A stretch of 64,000 nt of DNA, taken from contig CM042145.1 in the NCBI GenBank assembly GCA_023376005.1, forward strand, positions 58,240,414-58,304,413, written 5' to 3'. This DNA comes from Doryteuthis pealeii (taxonomy: Eukaryota > Mollusca > Cephalopoda > Myopsida > Loliginidae). Positions 44,210 to 54,569 of this stretch are shown here, one piece after another. Both the position numbers and the translations under genes were made by a program. Every line of letters begins with the position of its first letter. Within the stretch, counting starts at the first letter, position 1. The notes below the pieces were generated by a model. That model searched no databases and had not been told where the DNA came from. It saw nothing but the letters and a program-made list of their open reading frames with translations.

Positions 44210-44469
44210 CCTTCGTTCCAGATGTAATGAATAAGTAAGCAAGCCAGTAAGAATCCAGTGTTAACGTATTCCTTGTAAGTCCTTCGTCAGAGATAATCCA
44301 AATGTCAATGAAGTAACTCAGAGTGGTATGTCTATTAATACAGTAGAAGCAGCAGCAGCAGTGCCAGTGATTGGACAATAGAAATCCTTCTCAGGTCACG
44401 TGTTTATAGGCGAGTCTATAAGTATGAGTGACCATTTACATGATGCCTTATATCAACAAAACTACAACA
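44189..44469 (-). repeat. Copia LTR (5' LTR of the element)
   Basis: 281 bp, followed on the right by TGCAA. In the element sense it contains a CCAAT motif and TATTAATA about 40 bases further on, plausible promoter elements, and ends with codons for MAARYST. Confidence 0.9.
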
Positions 44470-44474
44470 TGCAA

Positions 44475-44952
44475 AGGATACAATCTGGATTCTAAACACT
44501 GCCAACAAGGTTTTAAGAAGAAAGAATACACAAACATCTCTCTACAGCTGGAAATATACAATTATTTTTCTAGCTGTTGGGAGATGTTAGAAGATATAAG
44601 ACACAAAACAAAATGGACAGTTGCTAGCAACAGCTTCACTTTCAGAAATCTTCTGTAGAAGAGATTTTATCTCGAAATATTAAGAATAAATCCCAGGCAA
44701 CAAACAACATGATAGTTACCTTATTTTTCTTTACACTTGCATTGTGATAGCCTTCAAAACCAACCACCAAAACAAATATTTTTCCATTAACAAGCAGTAT
44801 GTTGAAGGGGTACAAAAGTTGAAAAAATAAACTAATGCGATGAGGAAACAGGCAAAAGAGGTTGAGAATGAGTTTCTGTGACTGACACCCCATAAGGCAC
44901 CCAAACGGACATGCCCCTTCTTTAAGGGTCCATACACCTGTATGCAATTGTT
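44475..44952. other. No recognised feature
   Basis: Unassigned intronic sequence; a small frame at 44642-44947 (minus) resembles nothing known. Confidence 0.4.
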
Positions 44953-44968
44953 TATATTGGATAAGAAT

Positions 44969-45250
44969 CGCGTGGTGTAATGGTTAAAGTCATGGGAAAT
45001 TGACTCGTCGCCCTGAGCTCAAATCCTTGACGTGGTAATTGCATTTCACTTAGCGCTAATACCCTTGGGAAAGGTATGAATCCTACTCTCCCTCCAGCTA
45101 TGGGTAAATAGTAGGGCAGATTGGGCTCTTTAACCTTGGTTAGGTAACCGGTCTAGGAGAAGGAAAACTCTGAATTCAAACCTGTTGAACTCTGCTTAAG
45201 AAATTGACCTTGTGTCGCATCCTGCTCGTGCGGAGGGGTTGGTAAATATA
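44969..45250 (+). repeat. tRNA-derived SINE (family B), intact with target duplication
   Basis: 282 bp. A box GTGGTGTAATGGTTA, B box GAGCTCAAATCC; body ACCCTTGGGAAAGGTATGAA, CTCCCTCCAGCTATGGGTAA; tail GGAGGGGTTGGTAAATATA. Perfect 16-bp duplication TATATTGGATAAGAAT at 44953-44968 and 45251-45266. Confidence 0.92.
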
Positions 45251-45284
45251 TATATTGGATAAGAATACTTGAAACAATGCAACT

Positions 45285-45500
45285 GTGTGCAAAATTGTTT
45301 GGATTTTTCGTACTGTTGTGCTTATCATTATTGTTATATACACAACGTTTTGGCTGATGTGCTCTCCACCCTTCTTCAGGTGTTTCTTGGTAAACTGGGG
45401 AACCTTCTTTGTGAACTTGGGAACCTTCATGGAATTTCAAACCAAACACTCCAAAAAATCTAGATGATGCAAATTATCAAGCTTCATCACAAAAATTCAG
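45285..45500. mobile_element. Family K fold-back element, diverged
   Basis: GTACTGTTGTGCTTATCATT, ACACAACGTTTTGGCTGATG and TGATGCAAATTATCAAGCTTCATCAC-like right end; the right arm lacks the GATGAGGAC block. Confidence 0.5.
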
Positions 45501-45771
45501 ACAAATGTGTACAAATTATTTGTATTAGATAGGAATACTTGATATCATAAAAAATGTTTGAATTCTTATATTTCATTTGAAGATTTTCAGGTTATTAAGT
45601 TTACTTTTTAAATTAGAAAATCAAAATTAATTTGTAAAATCACCCACTGATGAGAATGAAGTAACAACTATAAGATTGATCACAATGGAATATAAGGATA
45701 ATGGGGCATCCTGAGAAACCAAATAGGTGTTTGATTTAATCTTTTACAGTTAAAATAAGCCTATAAAATCA

Positions 45772-45905
45772 GAGGTGCACTTAGCATAACGGGTATCATT
45801 GAAGGAAATGGAATTGGCAACCCAAATTCAAATCCTTGGATCCTTTAACTTTGGTAAAGCAACCAGTGTATGAGAAGGAACACTTTGAATTTAAACCATC
45901 TGTTA
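45772..45905 (+). repeat. Family B SINE, 5' part (continues at 46405-46480)
   Basis: TTAGCATAACGGGTATCATT and CAAATTCAAATCCTTGG form the tRNA-like head. The tail (ACTCTGCTTAAAGATTGACT, GGAGGGGTTGGGTAAATAC) is found at 46405-46480, so an unclassified sequence of about 500 bp has split it. Confidence 0.6.
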
Positions 45906-46404
45906 TATATTGATGGGTTACCGTTGTTTTTTTAGACGTTTAGTGTAGAAACAGATTTAAATTCAAATCTGGACTGTTAGGTGTTTGATGTTCAGTGGCA
46001 TCAAGTTGACACCTCGACTTCCTGCCACTGGGAAACATTGGGAAAGAAGTTTAGTCAGTCAAGCCGTTAGACGTCCTAATGTATACATGGAATTAGCTTC
46101 GCTCCCATGTAATTGTGAATCCTAGATAAAGTCTGGTCCTGAAGTTAATAAAAATGTGATCACCAAAAACTTGCGTTTATCTCGCAGAACTAATGACAAC
46201 TTTGGCTTAACCAAAGAAGCCAGAACCAGATCAGTCAACAAAAGACCAGTAGAAAAAGTTAGAAGAAATCAAGCCCTGAAGACATTTACTCCGAAAGATA
46301 AGTAAGTAGAAGATTAAATATGAGGGCACAACCACGGGTACGTCTCATAATACATAAAAAGAATAGAGAACCAGAAATAGATTCATCTCCCCTCAGATAG
46401 CTAT
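45906..46404. other. Unclassified insert inside a SINE
   Basis: About 500 bp, less AT-rich, containing TTCAGTGGCATCAAGTTGAC and GGAATTAGCTTCGCTCCCAT. No termini or coding recognised; a solo LTR is possible. Confidence 0.3.
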
Positions 46405-46709
46405 ATAACACATCTATACTCTGCTTAAAGATTGACTTTGTATCACATCCTGATTGTGGTGGAGGGGTTGGGTAAATACATGCTGAGCATAAAAGAAATC
46501 ATCTTAGTCTTAATTACTTTATAAAAACAAACACTAAATTATTATATCAATGTATTTGTTGATATTCCTATCTGCTCATATCTTTTCTATTACTCTCCAT
46601 CTTTTATATCTCGGTTTAAATTGGCACTTAAGAGTTTAAATTGATTATAAATGTCAGTTTAAAGGTTATAAGTATAAAATTTTATCAACAGTTATTATTT
46701 TTACTCTGT

Positions 46710-46860
46710 AGAGTGCAGGTGGCCTAATGATTAAACCTGTAATCCAATACAACCTGTTTCATAGTCGAATCATCAGTGACTAAACCTGTAACCTCACAGA
46801 TTTTCTCGGGTGAGGAGGGTGGCTAGACACTCTGCAGAACAAAAAAACAAGACCTGTAAA
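46710..46860 (+). repeat. Possible third type of tRNA-derived SINE
   Basis: GGTGGCCTAATGATTA (A-box-like) and TCATAGTCGAATCATC (B-box-like) about 45 bases apart, then unrelated body. One copy only. Confidence 0.3.
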
Positions 46861-46939
46861 AGGGGAGAGGAAGTTCTTTGCTCAACGGCTATCTAGTACA
46901 TTATTTTTAAAGTCCAACCCTTCTTCAATGCAGCAGGGT

Positions 46940-47340
46940 AGTGTCAGAATCATGCTGTTGGAAATTTAAGTTTCTGGTAGGGTCACCCAAGGCGGACAGA
47001 TCTTGCACCCATGGTATTAGGGTCACAACCTGGCCTAAGGGGCTCTGGCAAAATTCCAAAGGACATCTCCATCATTGTTAGGAATCAATCGCTTTTGGCA
47101 TACTTGTCACTGTGTCTGTGGAAAATCTGCGGCAAACAAGAGTATCTCCTTCCCCTGACCAGGAAATGCATTTGGGGTTTGGGGAACTGCTTATGTATTT
47201 CATATTCTGTTGTTACTCCTTTTATGAATTCATTACAGGTGAATTCGTTGGATGGAGTTGACTCAACTGACCCAGGGGGAATGTCGTCACAGAAACAGAG
47301 AAACAGAATAGAATTGATAAACAGAGCTCAAACTTGAGCT
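46940..47340. repeat. Family H repeat
   Basis: Inverse relative of 34220-34570. The plus-strand frame at 47011-47337 is open for 108 codons but resembles no protein and is taken as incidental. Confidence 0.45.
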
Positions 47341-47384
47341 GGGATGGTTTGGGTTCAATCTATATATTAATATTTATGTTCCTT

Positions 47385-47682
47385 AATTGTATGACTGTTA
47401 TCATCTTGCAACACCCTCTTGTTAAAAATAAGACCATCCAAAATGAAAGCCAAAAAGGTAAATCCTGTTTATCTGATGTTGCTTATCAGCCAAATTCAAA
47501 TTTCTTATGAGTGTCGTCACCTCAGCTAAATAATGGACCAATCCGTTTTTATTAAACAGAAAGAAACGGAAACAAAGGATATGCTATACAGAAGAAAATA
47601 TAATAAGAAAGAAAGAAGAGTATGATGAAAAGAAGGAAGTGAGAGTTAAATCAAGACTATTATTCTTTTTATATATTGAACT
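47385..47682 (+). repeat. Family F dispersed repeat
   Basis: ATCTTGCAACACCCTCTTGT, AAGACCATCCAAAATGA and GTGAGAGTTAAATCAAGACT in family order. Confidence 0.65.
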
Positions 47683-47689
47683 ATTTTGC

Positions 47690-48008
47690 AATTTTGGTGT
47701 CTATCTGTCTGTAACTGAAACTATGTCACTGCTTACATCACAATACACTTAGAAATTGTGTAAGTTTATAAATGAGTTTTTTTAATTTATAGTAAAAATC
47801 ATTAATACATAGATTAAAGAACAATGCCGTATTATATATACTAAGAAATTAATTTCTGGGTATATATAATACAGGGTTGTCCTTTATTCTATGTATTAAT
47901 GATTTTGACAATAAATCAAATACTCATTGATAAACTTATCCAATTCCTGAGGGTGCAGTGATGTAGTTTTGGTTACTGACAAAATAGACACTGAATTGCC
48001 ATTCTAGT
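47690..48008. mobile_element. Head-to-head duplicate of a Helitron 5' segment
   Basis: TTTTGGTGTCTATCTGTCTG...TTAATACATAGA (plus) is mirrored by TCTATGTATTAATGATTTTG...AATAGACACTGAAT (minus). Each half is 130-150 bp of the long Helitron family from near its 5' end; the centre is AT-rich. It ends 50 bp before exon 2. Confidence 0.75.
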
Positions 48009-48058
48009 ATTTCTTTCTTTTATTACTAAAGTATTGTTTTTTTGTTTCTTAAATCCAG

Positions 48059-48123
48059 AAAAGTGTTTTAGATGGCGCCAAGAAAGAAAGTAATGGAACA
48101 TTCAATGGAGATGGTTATATCAG
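48059..48123 (+). CDS. MFSD11: MFSD11-like transporter, coding exon 2
   Basis: 65 bp between AAATCCAG and GTTAGT. Reads KSVLDGAKKESNGTFNGDGY then I and two bases of a split codon (phase 2). The T-x-x-G-D-GY-S pattern before helix 2 matches the first extracytoplasmic loop of MFSD11 proteins; NGT is a potential N-glycosylation site. The exon starts in phase 0, agreeing with exon 1. The upstream intron is about 41.3 kb and its last 370 bp hold an inverted Helitron duplication. Confidence 0.88.
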
Positions 48124-48319
48124 GTTAGTTGAAACATTTATAGTCTTAATCCGAAAGTTTCTGGATCATTCCACCTCAACTGAATATTGTATGACCATTC
48201 AGGCTATCCTTTATGAGATCACTATATACTAGAGATACCCAATTTTGTTGGCTGCTAGCTTTTTAAAAACTAATTAAAATTAATTAAGTCTATTATTTAA
48301 GGTCAAACTTTTGTCTAAA

Positions 48320-48510
48320 ATGATAAGTAGTAACATAATCGTTTCAACCGATGTGCCCTCCAACCTTCTTCAGGTATTTCTTGTCAGACTCGGGAACCTT
48401 CTTTTTGGAGTGTACATCGGCTGAAATGTTATACTGTTAACAGTAAAGATGAGGAAATTAGTCCGAATAATCCAAATAATCAAGCCTCATCTCAAAAATT
48501 CCAAGAAAGA
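48320..48510. mobile_element. Family K fold-back element, diverged
   Basis: CCGATGTGCCCTCCAACCTT, TTCTTCAGGTATTTCTTGTC and AAAGATGAGGAAATTAGTCC with AATCAAGCCTCATCTCAAAA at the right end. Confidence 0.55.
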
Positions 48511-48657
48511 GTTGACATGCTGTAAAATCTAACTAACTGTTAAAGAAGAATCTTATTGTTTTAATAACATTAAAAATCTTCATTTTCTTGAGATTTCTGT
48601 TGACTGGTTGAATAAAAAGAAAATTGCCTTTTTGTTTTTTGTTTTTTATAATTTCAG

Positions 48658-48765
48658 TTTGGGCATCATCTATACAGCATTGGCATTTGGAAATTGGGTA
48701 GCACCTGTTGTGATTATGTATATTGGAGCCAAATGGTGTATGATTATTGGAGCATCCACTTATTT
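48658..48765 (+). CDS. MFSD11: MFSD11-like transporter, coding exon 3
   Basis: 108 bp between TTTCAG and GTAAGT; enters and leaves in phase 2. Reads (S)LGIIYTALAFGNWVAPVVIM, then YIGAKWCMIIGASTY. It holds helix 2 (IIYTALAFGNWVAPVVIM) and the start of helix 3, joined by the short cytoplasmic YIGAKW loop where MFS proteins carry their motif A region. Intron 2 is only about 530 bp. Confidence 0.9.
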
Positions 48766-48849
48766 GTAAGTCAGATACTGTTACTTTGGATCTTTTTATA
48801 TTGTTTTATTGTCTAAATAGAAATACAGTGGTACCTTGACTTACACCCT

Positions 48850-49175
48850 AATTGTTTTTGTTACTACTGTATGGCGAATTAGTTGAAGGCTCTTGACTGG
48901 TAGGGAGACCATGCCAATGCTTCAAAGACGTCTCCAAGAAAGACATTGAAGACACACCACATCAACACCAACACATGGGAGGTTGGTGCAGAAAACCAAG
49001 CGGCCTGGCACCTCCTTGTCAGACAGGGCGCGAAAAGGTGCAAAAAAGAGAGGAAAGAAGCCACCGCAGCAAAGAGAGCCAGAAAGAAGGAGAGACAACA
49101 ACAACCCATGCAAGCATCACTGTTTGTATTCAGTCACTGCACCAGAGATTGCGATTACTACGCCATCGCTTTTGG
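48850..49175 (+). repeat. LINE C-terminus, C2H2-tailed type, fragment
   Basis: TGTATGGCGAATTAGTTGAA to CGCGAAAAGGTGCAAAAAAG follow the better copy at 62060-62495 (LLYGELVEG, TNTWE, CLLVRQGAK). Ends at CACCAGAGATTGCGATT. Confidence 0.7.
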
Positions 49176-50479
49176 CAGATGGAAAGATGCCAACAATGAC
49201 TTTGTTTACATAATAAAAATCGCACTGGATTGCATAAAAAACAGAGTAAAATTGAATGTAATGAATTATGTACTGTAATATGTTTTAAGATATATTTTCT
49301 TATAAATATTTTTCTTTGAGGTAATAAATTTGGAAACTTAAATGTTTTCAGCCACTTATCTGTAACTAGATATTGTTTCCTTGGATCTTTTTATATTATC
49401 TCATCGTCTAAATAGAAATACTTTGCTACCTTGACTTACAAGTTTAATTTTGTTCTGCTCGTAACTTGATTTCCTTGTGTATCAAATCAATTTTCCACAT
49501 GGAAATAAACTGAAATATTCTGGCCACACCAAAACAACCTAATTTTTTTTTTTTGTTACATTTTTTTAATAAGAAAAATAGCATTGTATTATATAAAAAC
49601 ATAATAAAATAGAACATAATGAATTATGTACTATGAATTATGCCATATGCATCACCATGTTTGGAATACAGCAGCGATTCAAAGAGAAGCACTAGATCAT
49701 CTACTAGTCTCTGAGGGATATTGCCGGCTTCTTGTCTTTTTGTGAGCCTCCCACTCCCTACAAGCCATTGGGTTATCTCTCATCTTCTCTGTATTGAACA
49801 GATGGCCGTCTCTGGTCAACCAGCTAGTTGACTGGTCGTCTCCTCCGTGGGGTCGCAGATCCTGGTTGGTGTTTCAACCTAAGATTAACCCTTCACACAC
49901 CACATTGTGTTTTTGATCTCAAGCAAAGGAATTAATCAGGTTGGCTCCCGGACTGAGATTTCACTGTCAAAAGGGATGAAGTGGTCACAGACAAAGTCAG
50001 TTACCATTCAAAAGAACAAAGACGGGCTGATAAATTGTATAAACAATTTTATAAATAACAAGTAATAATACAGCATTTATAGTTCCCGTCCCCTCTTGGT
50101 TCCAGAGTGATGCAAACTAGCATTTAGTGATTGGATACTTCTTTGTTGGGGTGATGAAGAATTAATTCTAATCAGGGTATGTGTTGGGGCTTCAACTTAG
50201 TGACAACTGCTAAATTTGCTTTATGCTAAACAGCTCCAGTGACGTACTCTGGAGATAACTGACTGGTTAAGTTCAGCGGGCTTCTTGGCGGGATTTGGTT
50301 GATGCTCTGACCACAATGTCTGACCGCCCTCGGCTACTCCATTGCTACGAGAATCAAAAGTCTGTAATTTTAAGATGGCAGCTTCGAGCCCTCCTGAGTT
50401 AAGCATTGTGGCCCCCAGTCTGAAAATGTTGGGGACCCCTGGCTTATGCAAATCTTAGGATTGACTGCATTGAGTATTG
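49176..50479. other. Intron 3 stretch, no gene recognised
   Basis: 49640-50460 is less AT-rich and may be a mobile-element remnant; GTCTCTGAGGGATATTGCC at 49711 hints at a LINE-like GDIP block on the complement. A minus frame at 50221-50451 is unrecognised. Confidence 0.3.
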
Positions 50480-50539
50480 TCATGAAACATTACATAAAAA
50501 CTTAAATACTTGTGCCCAGGGGGCGCATATTTTTGCTAG
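50480..50539 (+). mobile_element. Helitron 3' end fragment, long family
   Basis: ACTTGTGCCCAGGGGGCGCA hairpin then TATTTTTG and CTAG before T. Confidence 0.65.
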
Positions 50540-50826
50540 TTTTTCTAAATGTTCACTTATAAACAGAAGTATTTGGCACCAATATGGTCAGCAATCAATA
50601 GAGAAGGGTAAAATTTAAAAAAAAAGTAGCATAGCCAAAATTAAAGTTTTGAGGACTCAAACACCTTTGAGCTGTATTGTTATTAAAATTCTTTTGTCTT
50701 TTGTTTTTGTAACATTGGACATTAGAATGTTTCTGTCATTATAATGAAATTCCATCAGTCCATATGACATGGTTATTTTTTTAGCTTTAACAAAAATAGA
50801 TTGTTGTTGAAAAAATCCAATTTTTG

Positions 50827-51425
50827 TCTGAATATTTGAGGCTTGATAATTTGTATAATTTGGATTTTTCGGTGGATTGAATTAAGGGTTCAGTTCGAAG
50901 TTTCACAAAGGCTCCTGAGTTTGATAAGAAACACTTGAAGAAGTCCGGAGGGCACATCAGCTGAAACGTTGTGTATATCTATTATTAATGGAGATTCGCT
51001 TCCGGTTTTTGTCTGTAACAAAAACTGCGTCACTGATTACGTCATATTACCCAACACATAATCCAACGTCATAACATAGAATAAATATACTCAAAATGTG
51101 AGCATGCAATGTTAGACAATCCTCATTGTTTCAATAAATAGATGCCCAGTGTTATATATTTATATGTAGATTGTTTTATTCTAATATAATATTTAAAGTT
51201 ATCGGAACTGTTTCCATTTCAAACTGTCTTTCTTTCTTTCTACTCCTTTAATGAATTTGATGATTTTACATACTTATGGTACACATTCTATGACATTGAA
51301 TTTTCAGCTCCCATCCCCTCAGGCAATATCTTTCAAAAAATTATTTTACATTGCCTGGAGGGTTTCTTTTTATTTTGCTAGTAACAATAAAGATGAGGAT
51401 AACAGTCTGAAAAATCCAAATCCAA
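50827..51425. mobile_element. Family K MITE interrupted by a Helitron
   Basis: Left half: AGGCTTGATAATTTGTATAA ... GCTGAAACGTTGTGTATA (to 50977). Right half resumes at 51382 with TAACAATAAAGATGAGGATA and ACAGTCTGAAAAATCC. Joined, the halves match uninterrupted family K copies. Confidence 0.8.
50978..51381 (+). mobile_element. Helitron-like element, short family, complete
   Basis: 404 bp, TCTATTATTAATGGAGATTC ... TTGCCTGGAGGGTTTCTTTT, then TATTTTG and CTAG. Flanked by A (50977) and T (51382) with no target duplication, as expected for Helitrons. Confidence 0.92.
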
Positions 51426-51689
51426 TTTTGATGAAGAACTAAGGGAATTTTAATGTTGGTGGTAACATAGTTTCAGTTACAGACAGATAGTTATAATCTC
51501 CATTATAACTCCATTTAAATAAAGCATTTTTTCTACTAATAGTTCTAAGTTCTATAAGTATATACATGAGCTTTGAATGTGGCCACTGTTGCTTTGATAT
51601 CATCATTGAATGACTAGACTATGGCTCATATATATTATTTGAATTATTCAGACGATTGTCCTTTTGTAGCGAGATGGTGAATGTCCTGA

Positions 51690-52220
51690 GTTTTGGGATG
51701 ACTACTATAGAAAAGAGAGGAAGAAGAAATAAGAGAGAGTAAAGGTTTTTAAAAAAAGTGATGAACATAAAACAGGTTGTCGTGAGAGTGACCAGGGCGT
51801 GACCCCCCGAATGGAGAATTGAAAGCCAACCGGAAGTTTCGGGTGTTGACAGGAACTGGAAGTCATGTGGTGACGAGGAACGACAAAGAAAAATACCGGC
51901 CTCTTTTTGCTTTCCGAGGCCTAGCGTATGGACGGGCCTCTGGTCCCTAGTGTGGGATTACAGTAATTTAACAGTGTCCTCTCTCTCTATTTCTCTCTTT
52001 CCTCCTCTTCTGAAACAACCTAAGCTAAGCAGCTTGTGACGATATTTTTCTCGCGTTGTACCTTTTTATTGACAAGACGACCGCCGCATAATGAATACCT
52101 TTTTAGTGCTGTGAATTTGGAGGCACGTTGACAAGACCCGCTATACAACATATATCCGCTTTGGTACTGTGAATATATCACCATGTTACATATATCGCTT
52201 TTGGTACTGTGACCATATAT
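51690..52220 (+). repeat. Family D repeat, possible LTR
   Basis: Co-linear with 31785-32310: CTATAGAAAAGAGAGGAAGA, GAATTGAAAGCCAACCGGAA, GACGGGCCTCTGGTCCCTAG, GACCGCCGCATAATGAATAC. The final GGTACTGTGA module is duplicated here. It splits a family K element (51640-51675 and 52235-52390). Confidence 0.55.
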
Positions 52221-52390
52221 TGCTATTAGAATGTTACACTTTATTGTTATCTGTACAATGGTTCAACTGATGTGCCATCCGACCTTCTTCTGGTATTTCT
52301 TCTCGAACTCTGGAAACTTCTTGAAGTCAGGAACCTTTTCTTTGAACTCGGAAACCATATTGTAATCAGGAGCCTTTACAAAACTTCGAA

Positions 52391-53099
52391 CATAACCCTT
52401 TATTCAATCCACGGCATATACTGTTCTCATTCCGCTAACCATGACTAGGTACAAGTGTTAACCTGTGTTAATTATTATTCTATGATACTGTCGCCCTTGA
52501 CCAGGATTGAACCTGCAGCCTAGAGATAACTGTCACTTAGAACTGTCTTAACTCAACGCCTGTATCCACTCTGCATGTGTCGAATTCAGAGAAATATGTT
52601 TTCCTAGGTGAATGCTCTACTTCAAACCTTTAAACAGACAAATATTTTTTTGTTAACAGAATTTTTTTCTTGGGGATTTCTAGCCTTATCACCAGATGTT
52701 TGTTCTTTATTTTTTTAACTCTTTGTTGTTTAAAATTTTTGTCACTTTCAGATGTTGGCAATGTGTGACATTTGTTTAACCCGACCCCCCCCCTGCCGTC
52801 TTCTGCAGGGCGGGTGAGGGTGGATATCAGAAAAGAGGAGCTAGAGAGAGTGGGTTAACAGAAAGCTTGACAGGTTTAGCAAGATTCTTGAGATTATTCC
52901 TGACATGACCTTGAGTAGCACAAATAAAAACTCTTTGCCCTCGACTATAGCATAATAATCCCTTCCTCCTACCACCACTTCAATACTCGTTCTACCTACA
53001 AAGATTTAAAAACATTTTTTCTAACTGAAATAAGTTTCTTCATACTTTCTTCCTTCTCTCATCTATTTACTATTGTTTAACATCAACTCAGTTTTATTT
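52391..53099. other. Intronic stretch, no gene
   Basis: No feature recognised apart from T and C runs. Confidence 0.4.
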
Positions 53100-53205
53100 C
53101 TCTGAATTTTTTAGATGAGGCTTGATAATTTGGATTATTAGTCCTCATCTTGTACAGATAACAATAAAGATGAGGACAATAGTCCGATTAATCCAAATAA
53201 TACAA
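53100..53205. mobile_element. Family K MITE, short
   Basis: TAGATGAGGCTTGATAATTT and TTAGTCCTCATCTTGTAC, then AACAATAAAGATGAGGACAA and CAATAGTCCGATTAATCC, forming the two arms. Confidence 0.75.
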
Positions 53206-53400
53206 ACTCAGTTTTATCAGAGTTTACATAGAGGCCAATATTCTATGCTGCCTTCTTCAGGCTATGTAGTAAGGATTCGGCTTGTGCTGGTGTATTTGCA
53301 AGAAGTGCCAGATCATCTGCAAAGTCCACATCTGTAATAGTCTATGCGGGATATCGCCTGTCACTATCATTTCAAGATCTGTTTGAGGAACTTCTTAACT
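53205..53400 (-). repeat. LINE reverse-transcriptase palm fragment with FADD
   Basis: The minus strand reads DVDFADDLALLANTPAQAES, then LLHSLKKAA, a stop, and NIGLYVNSDKTEF. FADD (53312-53323) is the catalytic box of LINE reverse transcriptases, and the LYVN-DKTE motif follows at the normal distance. An in-frame stop and truncation show a dead copy. Confidence 0.85.
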
Positions 53401-53549
53401 TGGTCTGATTCATTTAAACGTCACCCTTCTTACCTATGTTCAAGTTGACAACAACAAAGTCAAAGAGGATGAAAGAATTTTTTGAAAAAATTCAATATTT
53501 TTAGGATGCTCTGCTTATTTTTGAAGTCCTCCAAATTTATTTATTGGTA

Positions 53550-53815
53550 TTTTTGTGATGAAGTTTGATGTGATTATTTGGACTGTTGTCCTCATCTTTA
53601 TTGTGGTATGTCTAAACACAACGTTCAGGCTGCTGTACCCTAAAGCTCCCAAACCACACTTGAACTTAGGGTTATTGTCTGATGATGACTTTAGTCTAAG
53701 ATAAACAGGTAACACCTGAAAACGGCCTCAGGATACAATGGTCTGAAAGTTGTGTTTATACATACCACAATAAAGATGAGGACAACAGTCTGAAAAATCA
53801 AAATTATCCGCCAAA
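53550..53815. mobile_element. Family K MITE, well-formed
   Basis: ACTGTTGTCCTCATCTTTAT followed by TGTGGTATGTCTAAACACAA is mirrored by TTGTGTTTATACATACCACA and ATAAAGATGAGGACAACAGT. Confidence 0.8.
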
Positions 53816-54051
53816 CTTGTTTTTATACTTTTTGTTGTTTTTGTTTTTTTTACGTTTAGATTTTTTTCTTGTTTGTAACTAAATTATAAAGTTAAAAACA
53901 AACTTTATGTGAATAAAAAAATTTAGTGATGAATTGTGGAAAAAAACATATTTTATCTTTAAAATTTTTCTTGAATCAATTTTTTTCTTTTATATTTTTT
54001 ATCATAAACAAATACTATTTACAACATGGTGCAATTTTGAAATTTACAATA

Positions 54052-54452
54052 CTAGCAAAATAAAAAACGCCCTCCGGGCGATGTAAAAATACATTTTTGA
54101 AAGATATTGCTTGAGGAGGTGGAAGTTAAAAATTAAATGTCGGAGAGTTTGATCCATAAATCATGAAATCATCAAATTTATTAAAGGAGTAACAAAAACA
54201 AAAAACAATTTGAAATCGAAACTAAGTTCTATTAACTTTGAATATCTATTAAAATAAAACAAACTATATATAAATATGATACTGGGGATGTATCTATTAA
54301 AACTTGTTTTAAAAAACAATGAGGACTGTCTAAATGCTCAAATTTTGAGTGTATTTATTCTATGTTATGACGATTTTGGGTAATGTGACGTAAGCAGTGA
54401 CGTAATTTTTGTTACAGACAAAAACCGGAAGCGAATCTCCATTATTAATAGA
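54052..54452 (-). mobile_element. Helitron-like element, short family, complete
   Basis: 401 bp on the minus strand. In element sense: TCTATTAATAATGGAGATTC ... CGCCC-GGA-GGGCG hairpin, TTTTTTATTTTG, CTAG; flanked by A and T. Confidence 0.92.
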
Positions 54453-54569
54453 TTTTAAAAAATCCGATTCATGTATAAAAGTTATCTTTCTTTGAATTTT
54501 GCTTGCTGATTTTTCAGGCAAATGACATTTGATGAAGCAATCATTTCTGTGTAATAATGTTCTGTGAAA

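Larger units (their letters stand above)
41165..44469 (-). mobile_element. Ty1/copia LTR retrotransposon, internally deleted
   Basis: 3305 bp on the minus strand, bounded by two 281-bp LTRs and the perfect 5-bp target duplication TGCAA (41160-41164, 44470-44474). Order in element sense: 5' LTR, primer site, gag with zinc knuckle, protease, a decayed piece of integrase, polypurine tract, 3' LTR. Reverse transcriptase and RNase H are missing, gag has a frameshift and the part after protease has many stops, so the copy is not autonomous. LTRs that look identical point to fairly recent insertion, so it may have been mobilised by a full-length relative. It sits in intron 1, antisense to the host gene. 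Confidence 0.95.

Noticed and set aside
47011..47337. 108-codon plus-strand frame as a gene
   Set aside because: It lies in a dispersed repeat (family H) whose other copy does not keep the frame.
48879..49278. Overlapping frames on both strands as new proteins (also at 62139-62569)
   Set aside because: They are shadows of a LINE Pol C-terminus.
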